Of a DNA stretch of 64,000 bases, positions 16,538 through 25,341 are shown piece by piece. The DNA comes from Acrocarpospora catenulata (GTDB lineage Bacteria > Actinomycetota > Actinomycetes > Streptosporangiales > Streptosporangiaceae): positions 1 to 64,000 of the forward strand of contig NZ_JAHCST010000029.1 in the NCBI RefSeq assembly GCF_018476525.1, written 5' to 3'. Numbering within the stretch: position 1 is the first letter of the stretch; every line of letters begins with the position of its first letter. A program made the position numbers and the translations under genes. Under the pieces are notes generated by a model. The model ran no database searches, was not told where the DNA came from, and saw only the letters and a program-made list of their open reading frames with translations.

Positions 16538-17658
16538 GAGTCTCGTACCTGCCTTTCGATGATGTCGAGATTGCGGGCCAGCGCGACCAGCCGGGCGTCG
16601 TCGGCGGGGGCGGAGCCGTACAGGATGGCACGGATCTGCCCGGCATCCTGCCCGATCCTGGCCGCCACCGCCGAGACGATCGCGTCGGGGGTGGCGGTGG
16701 CGGTGAGCCCGAGGCGGGGGACCAGCCGGTTCAGGGCGGCGGCGCGCAGCGCGTGGCCGGCCCGGTCGCGGGCGCGGCGGGCCCGGTAGAGGCGGCCGCG
16801 GCCCTCGGCGGTCTCGGCGGCGCGGACCACCACCGGGAGGCGTTCTGTCACCACCGGGCCCAGGCGGCGGCCCTGCCAGAGGGCGACCAGGACGACGGCC
16901 AGGACGAGGGCCAGCACCGCCCAGGAGACCCGGCCGGGGATGAGCTCCCCGAGGGTGGCGGTGCCCTCGCCGGTGCCCTGCACGCTGACCGGGACGAACC
17001 ACACCACCCGGGGATGGGCGCCGGTGAGGTTCATGGCCAGCGCGGCGTTGCCGTCCTCGGCCAGCCGGGCGTTGCTCAGGAACTCGCCGGAGCCGAGCAC
17101 GGTGACCGTGCGCCCGTCCCGCTGGTGGCGCAGCAGCGTGCCCTCGTAGCAGGTGGTGGCGCCGGTGGCCTGGTAGCCTTCCCCGCCGGTCAGCGCGCTC
17201 CCCGCCAGGGTGGCCGCCCGCAGGCCGCAGCCGGGCACGCGGACCGTGCTGGACTGGTAGTCGCCCGCGGTCACGCCGGGGGCCAGCGCCTCCAGGGCCT
17301 CGGTCAGCGGCTCCACCAGCAGCCGGTCCCCGGGCAGCGCGGCGATCTGGGCGAGCAGGTCCGCGCCGCTCAGGTACTCGGTACGGGCGACCACCAGCAG
17401 CGTGCCGGGGTCGGCGACGGCGCGCGCCTCGTCCACCGTGCGGACCTGCTCGACGACGACGCCCTCGTTCCCCAGCAGGGCCACCAGCGCGTGCGCGCCC
17501 TGCGGGGTGGTGGCCTCGGCGTCCAGATAGCCGCCAGGGCGGGGCCGGCCGAGCAGCACGATCACCGTGGCCAGCAGCAGCATCAGGGCGAGCACGGCCA
17601 GCGGGGCGCGCCAGGTCCGCCAGCGGTCCCTGACCCGGGGGGAGACCGGCGTGCTCAC
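16534..17658 (-). CDS. DUF4350 domain membrane protein
   Basis: This 374-aa protein has one N-terminal transmembrane helix (about residues 18-38). A DUF4350-like extracytoplasmic domain (GGYLDAEATTPQGAHALVALL onward) follows, then a second helix near residue 255 (VSWAVLALVLAVVLVALWQG) and a cytoplasmic helical tail. DUF4350 is a glutamine-amidotransferase-like fold of unknown activity and is regularly found in MoxR operons. It overlaps both neighbours by 4 bp (GTGA-type junctions), so the protein products are probably made in fixed ratio. Start GTG at 17658. Confidence 0.87.
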
Positions 17659-18278
17659 GACACCACCGGGACCGGCCGGGCCGTGCGCAGCCGCTCGTCC
17701 AGCGCGGCCAGCGTGGCGTACCCGTCGGCGGTGCCGGGCAGGTCGCCGTAGGTCACGTCGTCGAAGAGCCGGGCCGCGGCGGCCAGCGCGCCGCCGAACT
17801 CCGGCAGCGCAGCCCCGGCCTCGGCCCCGAACTCCGCCGCGGTACGGCCGGGCAGCGGTTCCACCACGGCCCGATCCTCCAGGTCACGCGCGATGGCCCG
17901 GAGCCGTTCCCGGATGGCGGGCGCCCACTCCCCGGCGGCGGCGTGCCGCTCGGCGGCGGCCCGGTGCTCGGCGGCGCTCGCGCGCCGTTCCCCGTAGAGT
18001 GCGCCCGCCTCGCCCGCCGCACGGGTGGCCTTCCTGGCGGCGCGGAGCAGCAGGAGGGCAAGAGCCAGCAGGATCAGCCCCAGCACGGCCAGCGCCAGCC
18101 AGCCCCCGTCCAGCCCGGCGGCCGAGTTGATCAGGTCGTTCAGCCAGCTCCAGAACCGGTCGCTCAGCCGGTCCAGCCACGACTCCTTCGGGTAGATGGA
18201 GTCGGCCAACTCCCGGATGGCCGCGTCTCTGGCCGCCTCCCGGCCGATCTCGACCGGGACGTCGGAGAAGACGATCAC
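17655..18278 (-). CDS. DUF4129 domain membrane protein
   Basis: This 207-aa protein has one transmembrane helix near residues 75-100 (GWLALAVLGLILLALALLLL). A helical cytoplasmic DUF4129 region follows (ASAAEHRAAAERHAAAGEWAPAI, then LPGRTAAEFGAEAG, then LFDDVTYGD). DUF4129 often sits at the C-terminus of transglutaminase-like membrane proteins or in MoxR operons like this one. Function is unknown. The GTG start at 18278 shares one base with the upstream TAG stop, and the stop overlaps DUF4350. The in-frame ORF continues upstream only as shadow of the preceding gene. Confidence 0.85.
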   Translation of the reverse strand: MIVFSDVPVEIGREAARDAAIRELADSIYPKESWLDRLSDRFWSWLNDLINSAAGLDGGWLALAVLGLILLALALLLLRAARKATRAAGEAGALYGERRASAAEHRAAAERHAAAGEWAPAIRERLRAIARDLEDRAVVEPLPGRTAAEFGAEAGAALPEFGGALAAAARLFDDVTYGDLPGTADGYATLAALDERLRTARPVPVVS

Positions 18279-19543
18279 TACTGCTGCCAGGGGCCCGGGG
18301 GCGGCGGCTCGTATCCGGGGGAGCCGTACTGCGGGGGCTGCTGGTATCCCCTGGGCGCCCCTGAGCCGTACGCCGGGTGCCAGAGGTCCAGTGGCCCGGT
18401 GGGCTGCCCGCCCCGCTGGCGCTCCACCGCCTCGGTCTGCAGCACCAGGTCGAAGGCCTCCGCGCGCATCCGGCGGTCGGCGTACAGCAGCGCGTTGACG
18501 GCGGCCGAGAACGGACTGGTGATGGTTCCGGCGATGATGGCGCCGAGCGTGCCGAGCACCATCGACATCACGAAGCCCCCGTCCAGGCTGTCGGGAGTCG
18601 TGCTGCCGAAGGAGCTGAAGACCGAGAAGGGCGCGCTCACCGCCAGCGAGATGAAGAAGACGATCACCGCGGTCAGCAGCAGGATGCCGAACACCCGGAA
18701 GAAGTCTCCGCTGACCAGCCGGAACGAACGCCCGATCGCGGCGAACACGCCGATCCGTTCCAGGACCACCGCGGGCCCGGCCAGGCTCATCTTGACGTAG
18801 AGGAAGATCGCAGTGATGGCCGCGCCGACCGTCAGCAGGAAGCCGACCAGCACCACCGCCGGGCCGGACGTGGACGCTGCCAGTACGGCGATCAGCACGA
18901 CCGGGATGAGGATGACGGCGAGCATCATGAGGGTCTGCAGCAGGCCCAGGCCGAGCAGCGGCAGCACCCGGCTCCGGGTCTGCCGCCAGGCCTCGCCGAT
19001 CGTGATCGACTCGCCGAACACCGCACGGCCCACCACGCTGGTGAGCATGCCGGTCAGCACCACCGTCGCGATCACCGAGAGCACCGCGCCGAGCAGGGTG
19101 CCACCCAGGAAGCCGAAGAGCGGGGCGATCAGGTCCTCGGCGTTGCCCTGTTGGATGAAGGACGGGTCGGTCAGCCGCCCCAGCAGTGGCTGGAGTAGCG
19201 GCAGCTGGATGGCCAGGGCGACCAGCTCGGAGATGGTGACCACGGCGGCGGCCAGGCCCAGGGTGGCCCGCGGGTTGGACCGGATGGCCTGGACCGCGCC
19301 GTTGTACATGTCGCCCAGCTGGAGCGGGCGGAGCGGGATGATGCCCGGCTTCATCCCCCCGTACGGGTTGCCGTAAGGGTTGTAGGGGTTGTAGCCGTAG
19401 TACTGCCCGGGCGGGGCGGGCGGCGGGGGCGGCTGCTGACCGGGGGCGGCCCAGTGCGCCGGTGTGCCGTACGGGGGAGGCTGCTGGGCCGCCCAGCCGG
19501 GCGGCGGGACCGGGGGCTCGTAGGGACCTGGGCCGTCTGTCAT
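18278..19543 (-). CDS. Proline-rich polytopic membrane protein
   Basis: This 421-aa protein has an N-terminal cytoplasmic tail of about 70 residues rich in Pro, Gly, Tyr and Gln (for example YYGYNPYNPYGNPYGG). About six transmembrane helices then follow, of the glycerophosphodiester phosphodiesterase-type membrane domain seen in actinobacterial proteins. A Pro/Gly-rich C-terminus ends YEPPPPGPWQQ. It has PLQLGDMYNGAVQAIRSNP ahead of the first helix, typical of that family. It is the first gene of the MoxR operon; the ribosome site AGGATTAGGA directly precedes the ATG. Tyr/Pro-rich ends suggest multivalent protein contacts. Activity is unknown. Confidence 0.82.
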   Translation of the reverse strand: MTDGPGPYEPPVPPPGWAAQQPPPYGTPAHWAAPGQQPPPPPAPPGQYYGYNPYNPYGNPYGGMKPGIIPLRPLQLGDMYNGAVQAIRSNPRATLGLAAAVVTISELVALAIQLPLLQPLLGRLTDPSFIQQGNAEDLIAPLFGFLGGTLLGAVLSVIATVVLTGMLTSVVGRAVFGESITIGEAWRQTRSRVLPLLGLGLLQTLMMLAVILIPVVLIAVLAASTSGPAVVLVGFLLTVGAAITAIFLYVKMSLAGPAVVLERIGVFAAIGRSFRLVSGDFFRVFGILLLTAVIVFFISLAVSAPFSVFSSFGSTTPDSLDGGFVMSMVLGTLGAIIAGTITSPFSAAVNALLYADRRMRAEAFDLVLQTEAVERQRGGQPTGPLDLWHPAYGSGAPRGYQQPPQYGSPGYEPPPPGPWQQ

Positions 19544-19789
19544 GTCCTAATCCTGGCACGATGTACGGCTCAGCGGCGTCCCTGCCCTGGGGATTCCCTG
19601 GGTAAATCCCGCAGGTTCCTTGGCCCGGGGATGGCAGAATCCGGTCGCTCCAGCGCAGACTTGGAACGTGACCACACCATGGAGTTTCCAGGAACTCGGC
19701 CTTATCTGGTCAGATCATCGCGCGTTCCCTCACATGCGCCTAAACTCCACCCACTGTCCTGGTCGCGTATCGCCCACGGGGTGGTCGCG
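19544..19789. other. Divergent intergenic region before mtrA
   Basis: No credible gene is present. The region separates the minus-strand membrane operon from mtrA. I see the leader of the operon (GGATTAGGAC) at one end and no strong hairpin. The informative sequence lies next to mtrA and is listed separately. Confidence 0.5.
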
Positions 19790-19842
19790 GGTAACCTTCC
19801 GATAATCCCGATATATCCGCCGATATCTCCCGATCTCCCGAT
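19790..19842 (+). promoter_or_regulatory. Putative MtrA site and CGAT repeat array before mtrA
   Basis: GGTAACCTTCCGATAATC resembles the spaced GTAAC-type repeat bound by MtrA in other actinobacteria, suggesting autoregulation. It runs into five CGAT repeats (starting 19800, 19809, 19821, 19831 and 19839), mostly as CCCGATAT or CCCGATCT, in an unusually AT-rich stretch for this genome. mtrA begins 27 bp after the array. Confidence 0.4.
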
Positions 19843-19868
19843 CTGCGCTGAGTAACGAATGAGGGGCC

Positions 19869-20546
19869 ATGAAAGGACGCGTGCTGGTCGTCGACGACGA
19901 TGCCGCTCTCGCCGAGATGCTCGGCATCGTGTTGCGCGGGGAGGGGTTCGAGCCGTCGTTCGTCTCAGACGGTGACAAGGCGCTCGACGCCTTCCGCGAC
20001 ACCCGGCCGGACCTGGTCCTTCTCGACCTGATGCTGCCCGGCGCCGACGGCATCGACGTGTGCCGCCGCATCCGCGCCGAGTCCGGGGTGCCGATCGTGA
20101 TGCTCACCGCCAAGAGCGACACCATCGACGTGGTGCTCGGCCTGGAGTCCGGCGCCGACGACTACATCGTCAAGCCGTTCAAGCCGAAGGAACTGGTCGC
20201 CCGGGTGCGGGCCCGGCTGCGCCGCACCGACGAGCCGACCCCCGAGATCCTGCAGATCGGCGACATCACCATCGACGTGGCGGGCCACTCGGTGAAGCGG
20301 CTGGACGAGACCATCAACCTCACCCCGCTGGAGTTCGACCTGCTGGTCGCGCTGGCCCGCAAGCCCCGCCAGGTGTTCACCCGGGAGGTGCTGCTCGAGC
20401 AGGTCTGGGGTTACCGGCATGCGGCCGACACCCGGCTGGTCAACGTGCACGTGCAGCGGCTCCGCGCCAAGATCGAGAAGGATCCCGAGCACCCGGAGAT
20501 CGTGGTGACCGTGCGCGGCGTCGGGTACAAGGCCGGCCCCGCCTAA
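19869..20546 (+). CDS. mtrA: Response regulator MtrA
   Basis: This 225-aa OmpR-class response regulator has a receiver domain with acidic pocket VVDDD (residues 8-12) and phosphoacceptor Asp 53 in LVLLDLMLPGADG. The conserved KPF near 105 follows, and the winged-helix domain ends with VTVRGVGYKAG. MtrAB controls cell-wall metabolism, division and, in filamentous relatives, development and osmotic responses. The gene order mtrA-mtrB-lpqB is diagnostic. The ribosome site GAGGGGCC precedes the ATG. A likely MtrA box lies upstream. Confidence 0.96.
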   Translation: MKGRVLVVDDDAALAEMLGIVLRGEGFEPSFVSDGDKALDAFRDTRPDLVLLDLMLPGADGIDVCRRIRAESGVPIVMLTAKSDTIDVVLGLESGADDYIVKPFKPKELVARVRARLRRTDEPTPEILQIGDITIDVAGHSVKRLDETINLTPLEFDLLVALARKPRQVFTREVLLEQVWGYRHAADTRLVNVHVQRLRAKIEKDPEHPEIVVTVRGVGYKAGPA

Positions 20547-20566
20547 GCCGTACCGGCCGTACCCCC

Positions 20567-22309
20567 ATGCCATCCCCCACGGCGACGCGGCGGAACCCTC
20601 CGGGCTCCGCCGCCAAGCCGCGCGTGAAGAAGCGCCGTACCCCGCGGCAGATCGCGCGCGGCGTGCGGCGGCGGGCCCGGCGGCTGGCCGGGCGGCTGCG
20701 CGGCGCCTACCGGCGCTCGCTCCAGCTGCGGGTGGTCACCAGCACGCTGGTCATCTCGATGGTCGTGGTGGCCGTGCTGGGCGTCTTCCTCTTCCAGTCG
20801 ATCACCGACGCCATGATCGCCGGGCGGGTGCGGGCGGCCACCGCCGAGGCCAAGGCGAACGTGTCCAGCGTCGCCGGATACTTCTCGGTCTCCCAGAACG
20901 ACGTGCCCAAGGACCAGGTCGCGCTGACCATGACCCCGGTGGAGCTGGCCGCCAGGGACCTGGCCGAGCGGGCCGGCTCCCGGTACAACGTGGTCATCAG
21001 GAACGACCGCCTGGTCGGCCAGGACCGGGCCACCGGCAACATCGACGCCAGCAGCGTGCCGGAGAAGCTCCGCCGGGACCTCAAGCAGACCAGGGAGATC
21101 ACCCGGCAGCCCACCGTGCTGCGCTACCTGGACAACGCCAGGCCCGCCCAGATCGGCTTCGCGGTCGGCTCTCTGGTCTACGGCAGCGACGGGGTCTACG
21201 AGATCTACCACCTCTTCCCGCTCCAGGAAGAGGAGGAGACCCTGTCCTCGGTGCTCCAGCTGCTGGTCATCGTCGGAGCCGGCCTGGTGCTGCTGCTGGC
21301 CGCCATCGCCTCCCTGGTCACCCGCCAGGTCGTCACCCCCGTACGGCTGACCCGCCAGGCCGCGGAACGCCTGGCCTCCGGCCGCCTGGAGGAACGCCTG
21401 AAGGTACGCGGCGAGGACGACCTGGCCCGGCTGGCCACCAGCTTCAACGAGATGGCCGCCAACCTGGCCGTCAAGATCCACCAACTGGAGGAGCTCTCCC
21501 AGGTGCAGCGCCAGTTCGTGTCCGACGTCTCGCACGAGCTGCGCACCCCGCTCACCACCGTGCGGATGGCCGCCGACCTGCTCTACGAGGCCAGGGAGGA
21601 CTTCGACCCGATGGCGGCCCGCTCGGCCGAGCTGATGCAGAACCAGCTGGAGCGCTTCGAGTCCATGCTGGCCGACCTGCTGGAGATCAGCCGGTACGAC
21701 GCGGGCGCCGCCACCCTGGACCTGGAGTCGGTGGACATGCGGGACGTGGTGCTCCGCGCGGTCGGCGACTCCGAGGCGCTGGCCGAGCGGCACGCCACCC
21801 GGTTCGAGCTGCGGCTGCCCAACGAGCCCTGCATGGCCGAGTGCGACACCCGCCGGGTGGAGCGCATCCTGCGGAACCTGCTCTTCAACGCGATCGAGCA
21901 CGGCGAGGGCAAGGACATCGCGGTCATCCTCGGCGCCGACCGGGACGCGGTGGCCATCGCGGTCCGGGACCACGGAGTGGGCCTGCGGCAGGGCGAGGAG
22001 AACATGGTCTTCGACCGGTTCTGGCGGGCCGACCCGTCCCGGGCCAGGACCATCGGCGGCACCGGTCTGGGCCTGGCCATCTCCCGCGAGGACGCGATCC
22101 TGCACGGCGGCTGGCTCCAGGCGTGGGGCGCCCCCGGCGAGGGCACCCAGTTCCGGCTCTCGCTGCCGCGCCTGGCGGGGACGGAGCTGAAGGGCTCGCC
22201 GCTGCCGCTGGTGCCGCCGGAAGTGGAGATGCGCCGGTCCTGGCGCGGGCAGGTGACCCCGGTGCTGTCAGCCGCGGCGGGCGAATCGGGGGGGTTCGAT
22301 GGGGACTAG
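20567..22309 (+). CDS. mtrB: Sensor histidine kinase MtrB
   Basis: This 580-aa membrane kinase has a strongly basic N-terminus and TM1 near residues 55-75. An extracytoplasmic sensor domain follows, then TM2 near 230-252 and a HAMP domain (RQVVTPVRLTRQAAERLASG). The dimerisation helix carries the phospho-His in VSDVSHELRTPLTTVRMAAD. The ATPase domain has N, G1 (DHGVGL) and G2 (GGTGLGLAI) boxes. It phosphorylates MtrA. The ATG at 20567, 20 bp after mtrA, is the best start; a longer open frame upstream overlaps mtrA. It overlaps lpqB by 11 bp, indicating coupling. Confidence 0.95.
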   Translation: MPSPTATRRNPPGSAAKPRVKKRRTPRQIARGVRRRARRLAGRLRGAYRRSLQLRVVTSTLVISMVVVAVLGVFLFQSITDAMIAGRVRAATAEAKANVSSVAGYFSVSQNDVPKDQVALTMTPVELAARDLAERAGSRYNVVIRNDRLVGQDRATGNIDASSVPEKLRRDLKQTREITRQPTVLRYLDNARPAQIGFAVGSLVYGSDGVYEIYHLFPLQEEEETLSSVLQLLVIVGAGLVLLLAAIASLVTRQVVTPVRLTRQAAERLASGRLEERLKVRGEDDLARLATSFNEMAANLAVKIHQLEELSQVQRQFVSDVSHELRTPLTTVRMAADLLYEAREDFDPMAARSAELMQNQLERFESMLADLLEISRYDAGAATLDLESVDMRDVVLRAVGDSEALAERHATRFELRLPNEPCMAECDTRRVERILRNLLFNAIEHGEGKDIAVILGADRDAVAIAVRDHGVGLRQGEENMVFDRFWRADPSRARTIGGTGLGLAISREDAILHGGWLQAWGAPGEGTQFRLSLPRLAGTELKGSPLPLVPPEVEMRRSWRGQVTPVLSAAAGESGGFDGD

Positions 22310-24047
22310 GCGGTTCGTCACGGGACTGGTCGCGCTCAGCGCCGCCTCGGCCTGCACGATCGTGCCCTCCAGCGGCAACCCGACGACGGTCGGCAAGGAG
22401 GACGCCGGCAGCGATCCGATGAGCCAGCCGTACGTGCGGGTGATCGTCTCGCCGCCCAAGCAGGGCGCCACTCCCGTGGAGATCGTGCAGGGCTTCCAGG
22501 CGGCGATGACCGGCTTCGACGCCACCAGCCAGAAGATCGCCAAGCAGTACCTTACCCCCGAGGCGCAGGCGAAGTGGAATCCGGCCGAGACCGACGCGGT
22601 GGTCTGCGACTGCAGGTTCGGGGTGACCAACCTGCCCGAGGCGGACGTGGCCGAGTTCGTGCTGCCCATCAAGGGCAAGCGCATCGCCACCATCGACCCG
22701 CAGGGCCGGTACCTGAGCGCTCCCGCCGACTCCGAGGGGGCGCCGCTGGTGGACAACATCACGCTGGTCAAGCTGAACGGCCAGTGGCGCATCGCCACGC
22801 CCCCGCCGGGCCTGCTGCTCCGCCCGGCCGACCTGGCCAGGGCGTACCGGTCGGTGGACCTCTACTACCCGGACGTGACCGGCGCCGGTCTGGTCACCGA
22901 CCGGGTGCGGCTGGCCATCGACCCCGGCCGGGGGTTCGCCGAGTCGCTGATCCGGCGGCTGCTGCTGGGCCCCAGCGCGCCGCTGGCCGACGGCGTGCAG
23001 AACATGTTCCCGAAGAACACCAAGCTGCGCGGCATCCGGGTCGAGGACGACGCGGTGGTCATGGACTTCACCGGCGAGCTCGCCCAGCTGTCCGCCTACC
23101 CGGAGCGCCTGCGGGTGCTGAAGGCCCAGCTGGCCTGGACGTTCGCGGCGGTGGCCCAGCTGCCGATCGTGATCACCGTGAACGGGGAGCCGTTCCCCGG
23201 CGGCGGCCTGCCGTTCCAGCAGCGCGAGTACACCGCCTTCGACCCCGCGGTGCTGCCGCACGAGGCGCTCGCCTACTTCGTGCACAACGGCACGCTGATG
23301 AAGCAGGGCAGGACCTGGGAGGAGTCGCTGCCGGTGCCGGGCGCGGCCGGCCAGCCCAACCAGGCCTTCGACCACCCGGCGATCGCCGAGATCCCGTACA
23401 ACCGGGTGGCCGCGCTCCGCCCCGAACCCGGTATCTGGGTGGCCGACCTGGCCAACGGCAGCCAGTGGCAGCGCTGGATCACCGGCGACCGGCTCACCCC
23501 GCCCTCCTGGGACCGGTACGGCGAGCTCTGGTCGGTGGAACAGCTCCCCGAGGGGGGATCCCGGGTGTGGCGGGCCCGCGAGGGCCAGGCGTTCCCCGTC
23601 AGCGCCCCCGGCCTGGACGCCGCCAGGGTGAAGGCGTTCCGGGTGGCCAGGAACGGCGTGCGGGCCGCGGTGGTGGCCGACAGCGGCGCCGGGGAGAGCG
23701 TGCAGATCGGCGTCATCGTCCGGCTCGGCGACTACCGGATGGGCGGCCTGGAGGAACTGGTGCCGCCCGAGCAGGACCGGACCATCGTGGACATCGCCTG
23801 GCAGGACGACAGCACGCTGCTGGTGCTGACCGAGAAGGCCAAGCAGCAGTCGCTGCTGGTGTACTCCATCGCGGACGGGGACGGGCCGGACACGCCCAGC
23901 GTGGACCAGCGGGTCAACTCGATGAGCGCGGCCCCCGGCCAGATCCTGGCCGCCGACGAGGACGGTGCGCTCCGCTCCTCCGACGGCACCAAGTGGGCGA
24001 CACCCATCAAGTCGGGCGTCACGTACGCGCTCTACCCGCTGGGCTGA
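22299..24047 (+). CDS. lpqB: Lipoprotein LpqB
   Basis: This 582-aa lipoprotein has a short signal ending LSAASAC, the lipidated Cys being near residue 19. It then has a GerM-like domain (about residues 200-310, DRVRLAIDPGRGFAESLIRRL) and a C-terminal beta-propeller-like LpqB domain. LpqB works with MtrB outside the membrane and tunes the MtrAB pathway. It begins inside the mtrB coding region, which fixes it in the same operon. Length and architecture are normal. Confidence 0.95.
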   Translation: MGTRRFVTGLVALSAASACTIVPSSGNPTTVGKEDAGSDPMSQPYVRVIVSPPKQGATPVEIVQGFQAAMTGFDATSQKIAKQYLTPEAQAKWNPAETDAVVCDCRFGVTNLPEADVAEFVLPIKGKRIATIDPQGRYLSAPADSEGAPLVDNITLVKLNGQWRIATPPPGLLLRPADLARAYRSVDLYYPDVTGAGLVTDRVRLAIDPGRGFAESLIRRLLLGPSAPLADGVQNMFPKNTKLRGIRVEDDAVVMDFTGELAQLSAYPERLRVLKAQLAWTFAAVAQLPIVITVNGEPFPGGGLPFQQREYTAFDPAVLPHEALAYFVHNGTLMKQGRTWEESLPVPGAAGQPNQAFDHPAIAEIPYNRVAALRPEPGIWVADLANGSQWQRWITGDRLTPPSWDRYGELWSVEQLPEGGSRVWRAREGQAFPVSAPGLDAARVKAFRVARNGVRAAVVADSGAGESVQIGVIVRLGDYRMGGLEELVPPEQDRTIVDIAWQDDSTLLVLTEKAKQQSLLVYSIADGDGPDTPSVDQRVNSMSAAPGQILAADEDGALRSSDGTKWATPIKSGVTYALYPLG

Positions 24048-24075
24048 GCCTTCTGTCGGTGGCGGTCGGCATGCT

Positions 24076-24771
24076 GTGCGGGTGCTCGCCGCCCTGCTCG
24101 ACCTGCTCCTGCCGCCGCGCTGCGCCGGCTGTGGCCGCCCCGGCGTTCTGGTCTGCCCGTCCTGTACGGCCCGGCTGCGCGGCGTGCCGTCGCCCCGGCT
24201 CCCGGAGCACCCGCCGCCCGGGCTGCCCGAGGTCTGGTCCGGGGCCGCGTACGCGGGGGTGGCCCGGCGCCTGCTGCTCGCGCACAAGGAGCACGGCCGG
24301 ACCGCCCTGGCCCCCGCCCTCGGGGCGTGCCTGGCGGCGACCCTGCGGGCTGCCCTGACGCCGCGCAGCCCCGTTCTGCTGGTGCCGGTGCCCAGTTCCG
24401 GCGCGGCTCTGCGCCGCCGTGGTCATGATCCGGTGCGGCGGATGGCGGCGGCGGCCGTACGGGATCTGGCGGGGTGGCCGGTCGTCCTGGCGCCGGTGGT
24501 GCGGCAGCGGCGGCGGGTGGCCGACCAGGCGGGGCTGAGCGCGCCGGAGCGGGCCGCGAACCTGGCCGGGGCCTATGTGCTCGCGGGAGAGCCGCCGCGC
24601 CCGGCGGTGGCCGTCCTGGTGGACGACGTGGTCACCACAGGGGCGACGCTGGCCGCGGCTGCGGCGGCGCTGCGCGCGGCGGGGGTCGCGGTCCCGCTCG
24701 CGATCACCGTGGCGGCCACGGCGAAAGAACGGTCTGGGGCGCGTGTCCGCAACGCGACACGCCCGGGATGA
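24076..24771 (+). CDS. ComF family phosphoribosyltransferase-like protein
   Basis: This 231-aa protein has an N-terminal zinc-ribbon (LPPRCAGCGRPGVLVCPSC). A type I phosphoribosyltransferase fold follows, with the PRPP loop VAVLVDDVVTTGATL near residue 185. ComF homologues in competent bacteria help single-stranded DNA uptake or processing; in actinomycetes the role is unknown. The GTG at 24076, or one at 24082 two codons later, is the likely start, because the Cys-ribbon begins about ten residues on. It follows lpqB by 28 bp and may be co-transcribed. Confidence 0.85.
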   Translation: MRVLAALLDLLLPPRCAGCGRPGVLVCPSCTARLRGVPSPRLPEHPPPGLPEVWSGAAYAGVARRLLLAHKEHGRTALAPALGACLAATLRAALTPRSPVLLVPVPSSGAALRRRGHDPVRRMAAAAVRDLAGWPVVLAPVVRQRRRVADQAGLSAPERAANLAGAYVLAGEPPRPAVAVLVDDVVTTGATLAAAAAALRAAGVAVPLAITVAATAKERSGARVRNATRPG

Positions 24772-24983
24772 TCAGAATGCGAAAAGTCACATTGAGTAAA
24801 GGAACAATTAAATAACGGCCTGGCCGCAGGGTCACACCTCCATGTCCTGGCCGGTGCCCCAGCCCTGCTCAGCATGCACGAACACCGTTCGGTAAGCCGA
24901 ATGACCTCCCCTGACACCCAATCGATCACCCCCGGCTTCGGCACGGAAAATCACCGAACGTGATCTTTTGGCGGAGCTCGCGG
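24772..24983. other. Non-coding stretch between comF-like gene and the hpf promoter
   Basis: No credible gene is present. The first 60 bases are AT-rich for this genome (TTGAGTAAAGGAACAATTAA) and could mark the end of the mtrA operon transcript. GTTCGGTAAGCCGAAT near 24888 is a weak dyad. Nothing else stands out. Confidence 0.4.
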
Positions 24984-25012
24984 CTGACATTCGGCCCGGC
25001 AGCGACTAGCGT
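24984..25012 (+). promoter_or_regulatory. Sigma-70-type promoter of the hpf leader
   Basis: CTGACA at 24984-24989 and TAGCGT at 25007-25012 are separated by exactly 17 bp, a near-ideal vegetative promoter. Transcription should begin near 25019, over 320 nt upstream of the hpf start codon. Confidence 0.65.
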
Positions 25013-25018
25013 TCAGGA

Positions 25019-25240
25019 CATGGCACCCGTTCGGGTCCGTGGTTGCACCGGACCGTTTTCCGTGCCCCCCGCAAGCGTGGGTGTGGCCCGGGATTCGGCC
25101 TGGCTAGCCGATGCCAGCCGCAGGCGAAACGGCCCACGTAAGGCGACTCTTGGTCGACCGATCACGGTGCGGCTTAGAGGTAAGTCCTGCCTTCCCGGGG
25201 GTCCAGATGTCCCCCGCCAGAAGAGAAGGGCAGTAGTGGC
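25019..25240 (+). ncRNA. Structured leader RNA of the hibernation factor gene, raiA-motif candidate
   Basis: The 320-nt leader is non-coding and rich in paired segments. GGTCCG pairs with CGGACC near 25035-25056. GGCAC and GTGCC enclose that hairpin. CTGGC pairs with GCCAG near 25101-25119. GGGGGTCC and GTCCCCC pair near 25196-25214. Between them are purine-rich single-stranded blocks such as GCGAAACGGC, CGTAAGGCGAC and GAGGTAAGTCC. A conserved RNA called the raiA motif is known upstream of raiA/hpf genes in Actinobacteria and Firmicutes. Position and size fit it, but I cannot test the match without a covariance model. Boundaries are approximate. Confidence 0.45.
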
Positions 25241-25341
25241 AAAGAGCCGCGAACCCCTCAGCAGGCGGATGTGGGGACGAAGACCAGGTCGGCCGGACGG
25301 GTGCTCCTTCATGTCAGTCGAGAGGCGAAGGGGGGCTTTGC

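Noticed and set aside
25120-25200. Resemblance of the hpf leader blocks GCGAAACGGC and GAGGTAAGTCC to RNase P RNA
   Set aside because: Only short scattered matches exist, the order is not that of RNase P, and the leader is too short for a complete RNase P RNA.
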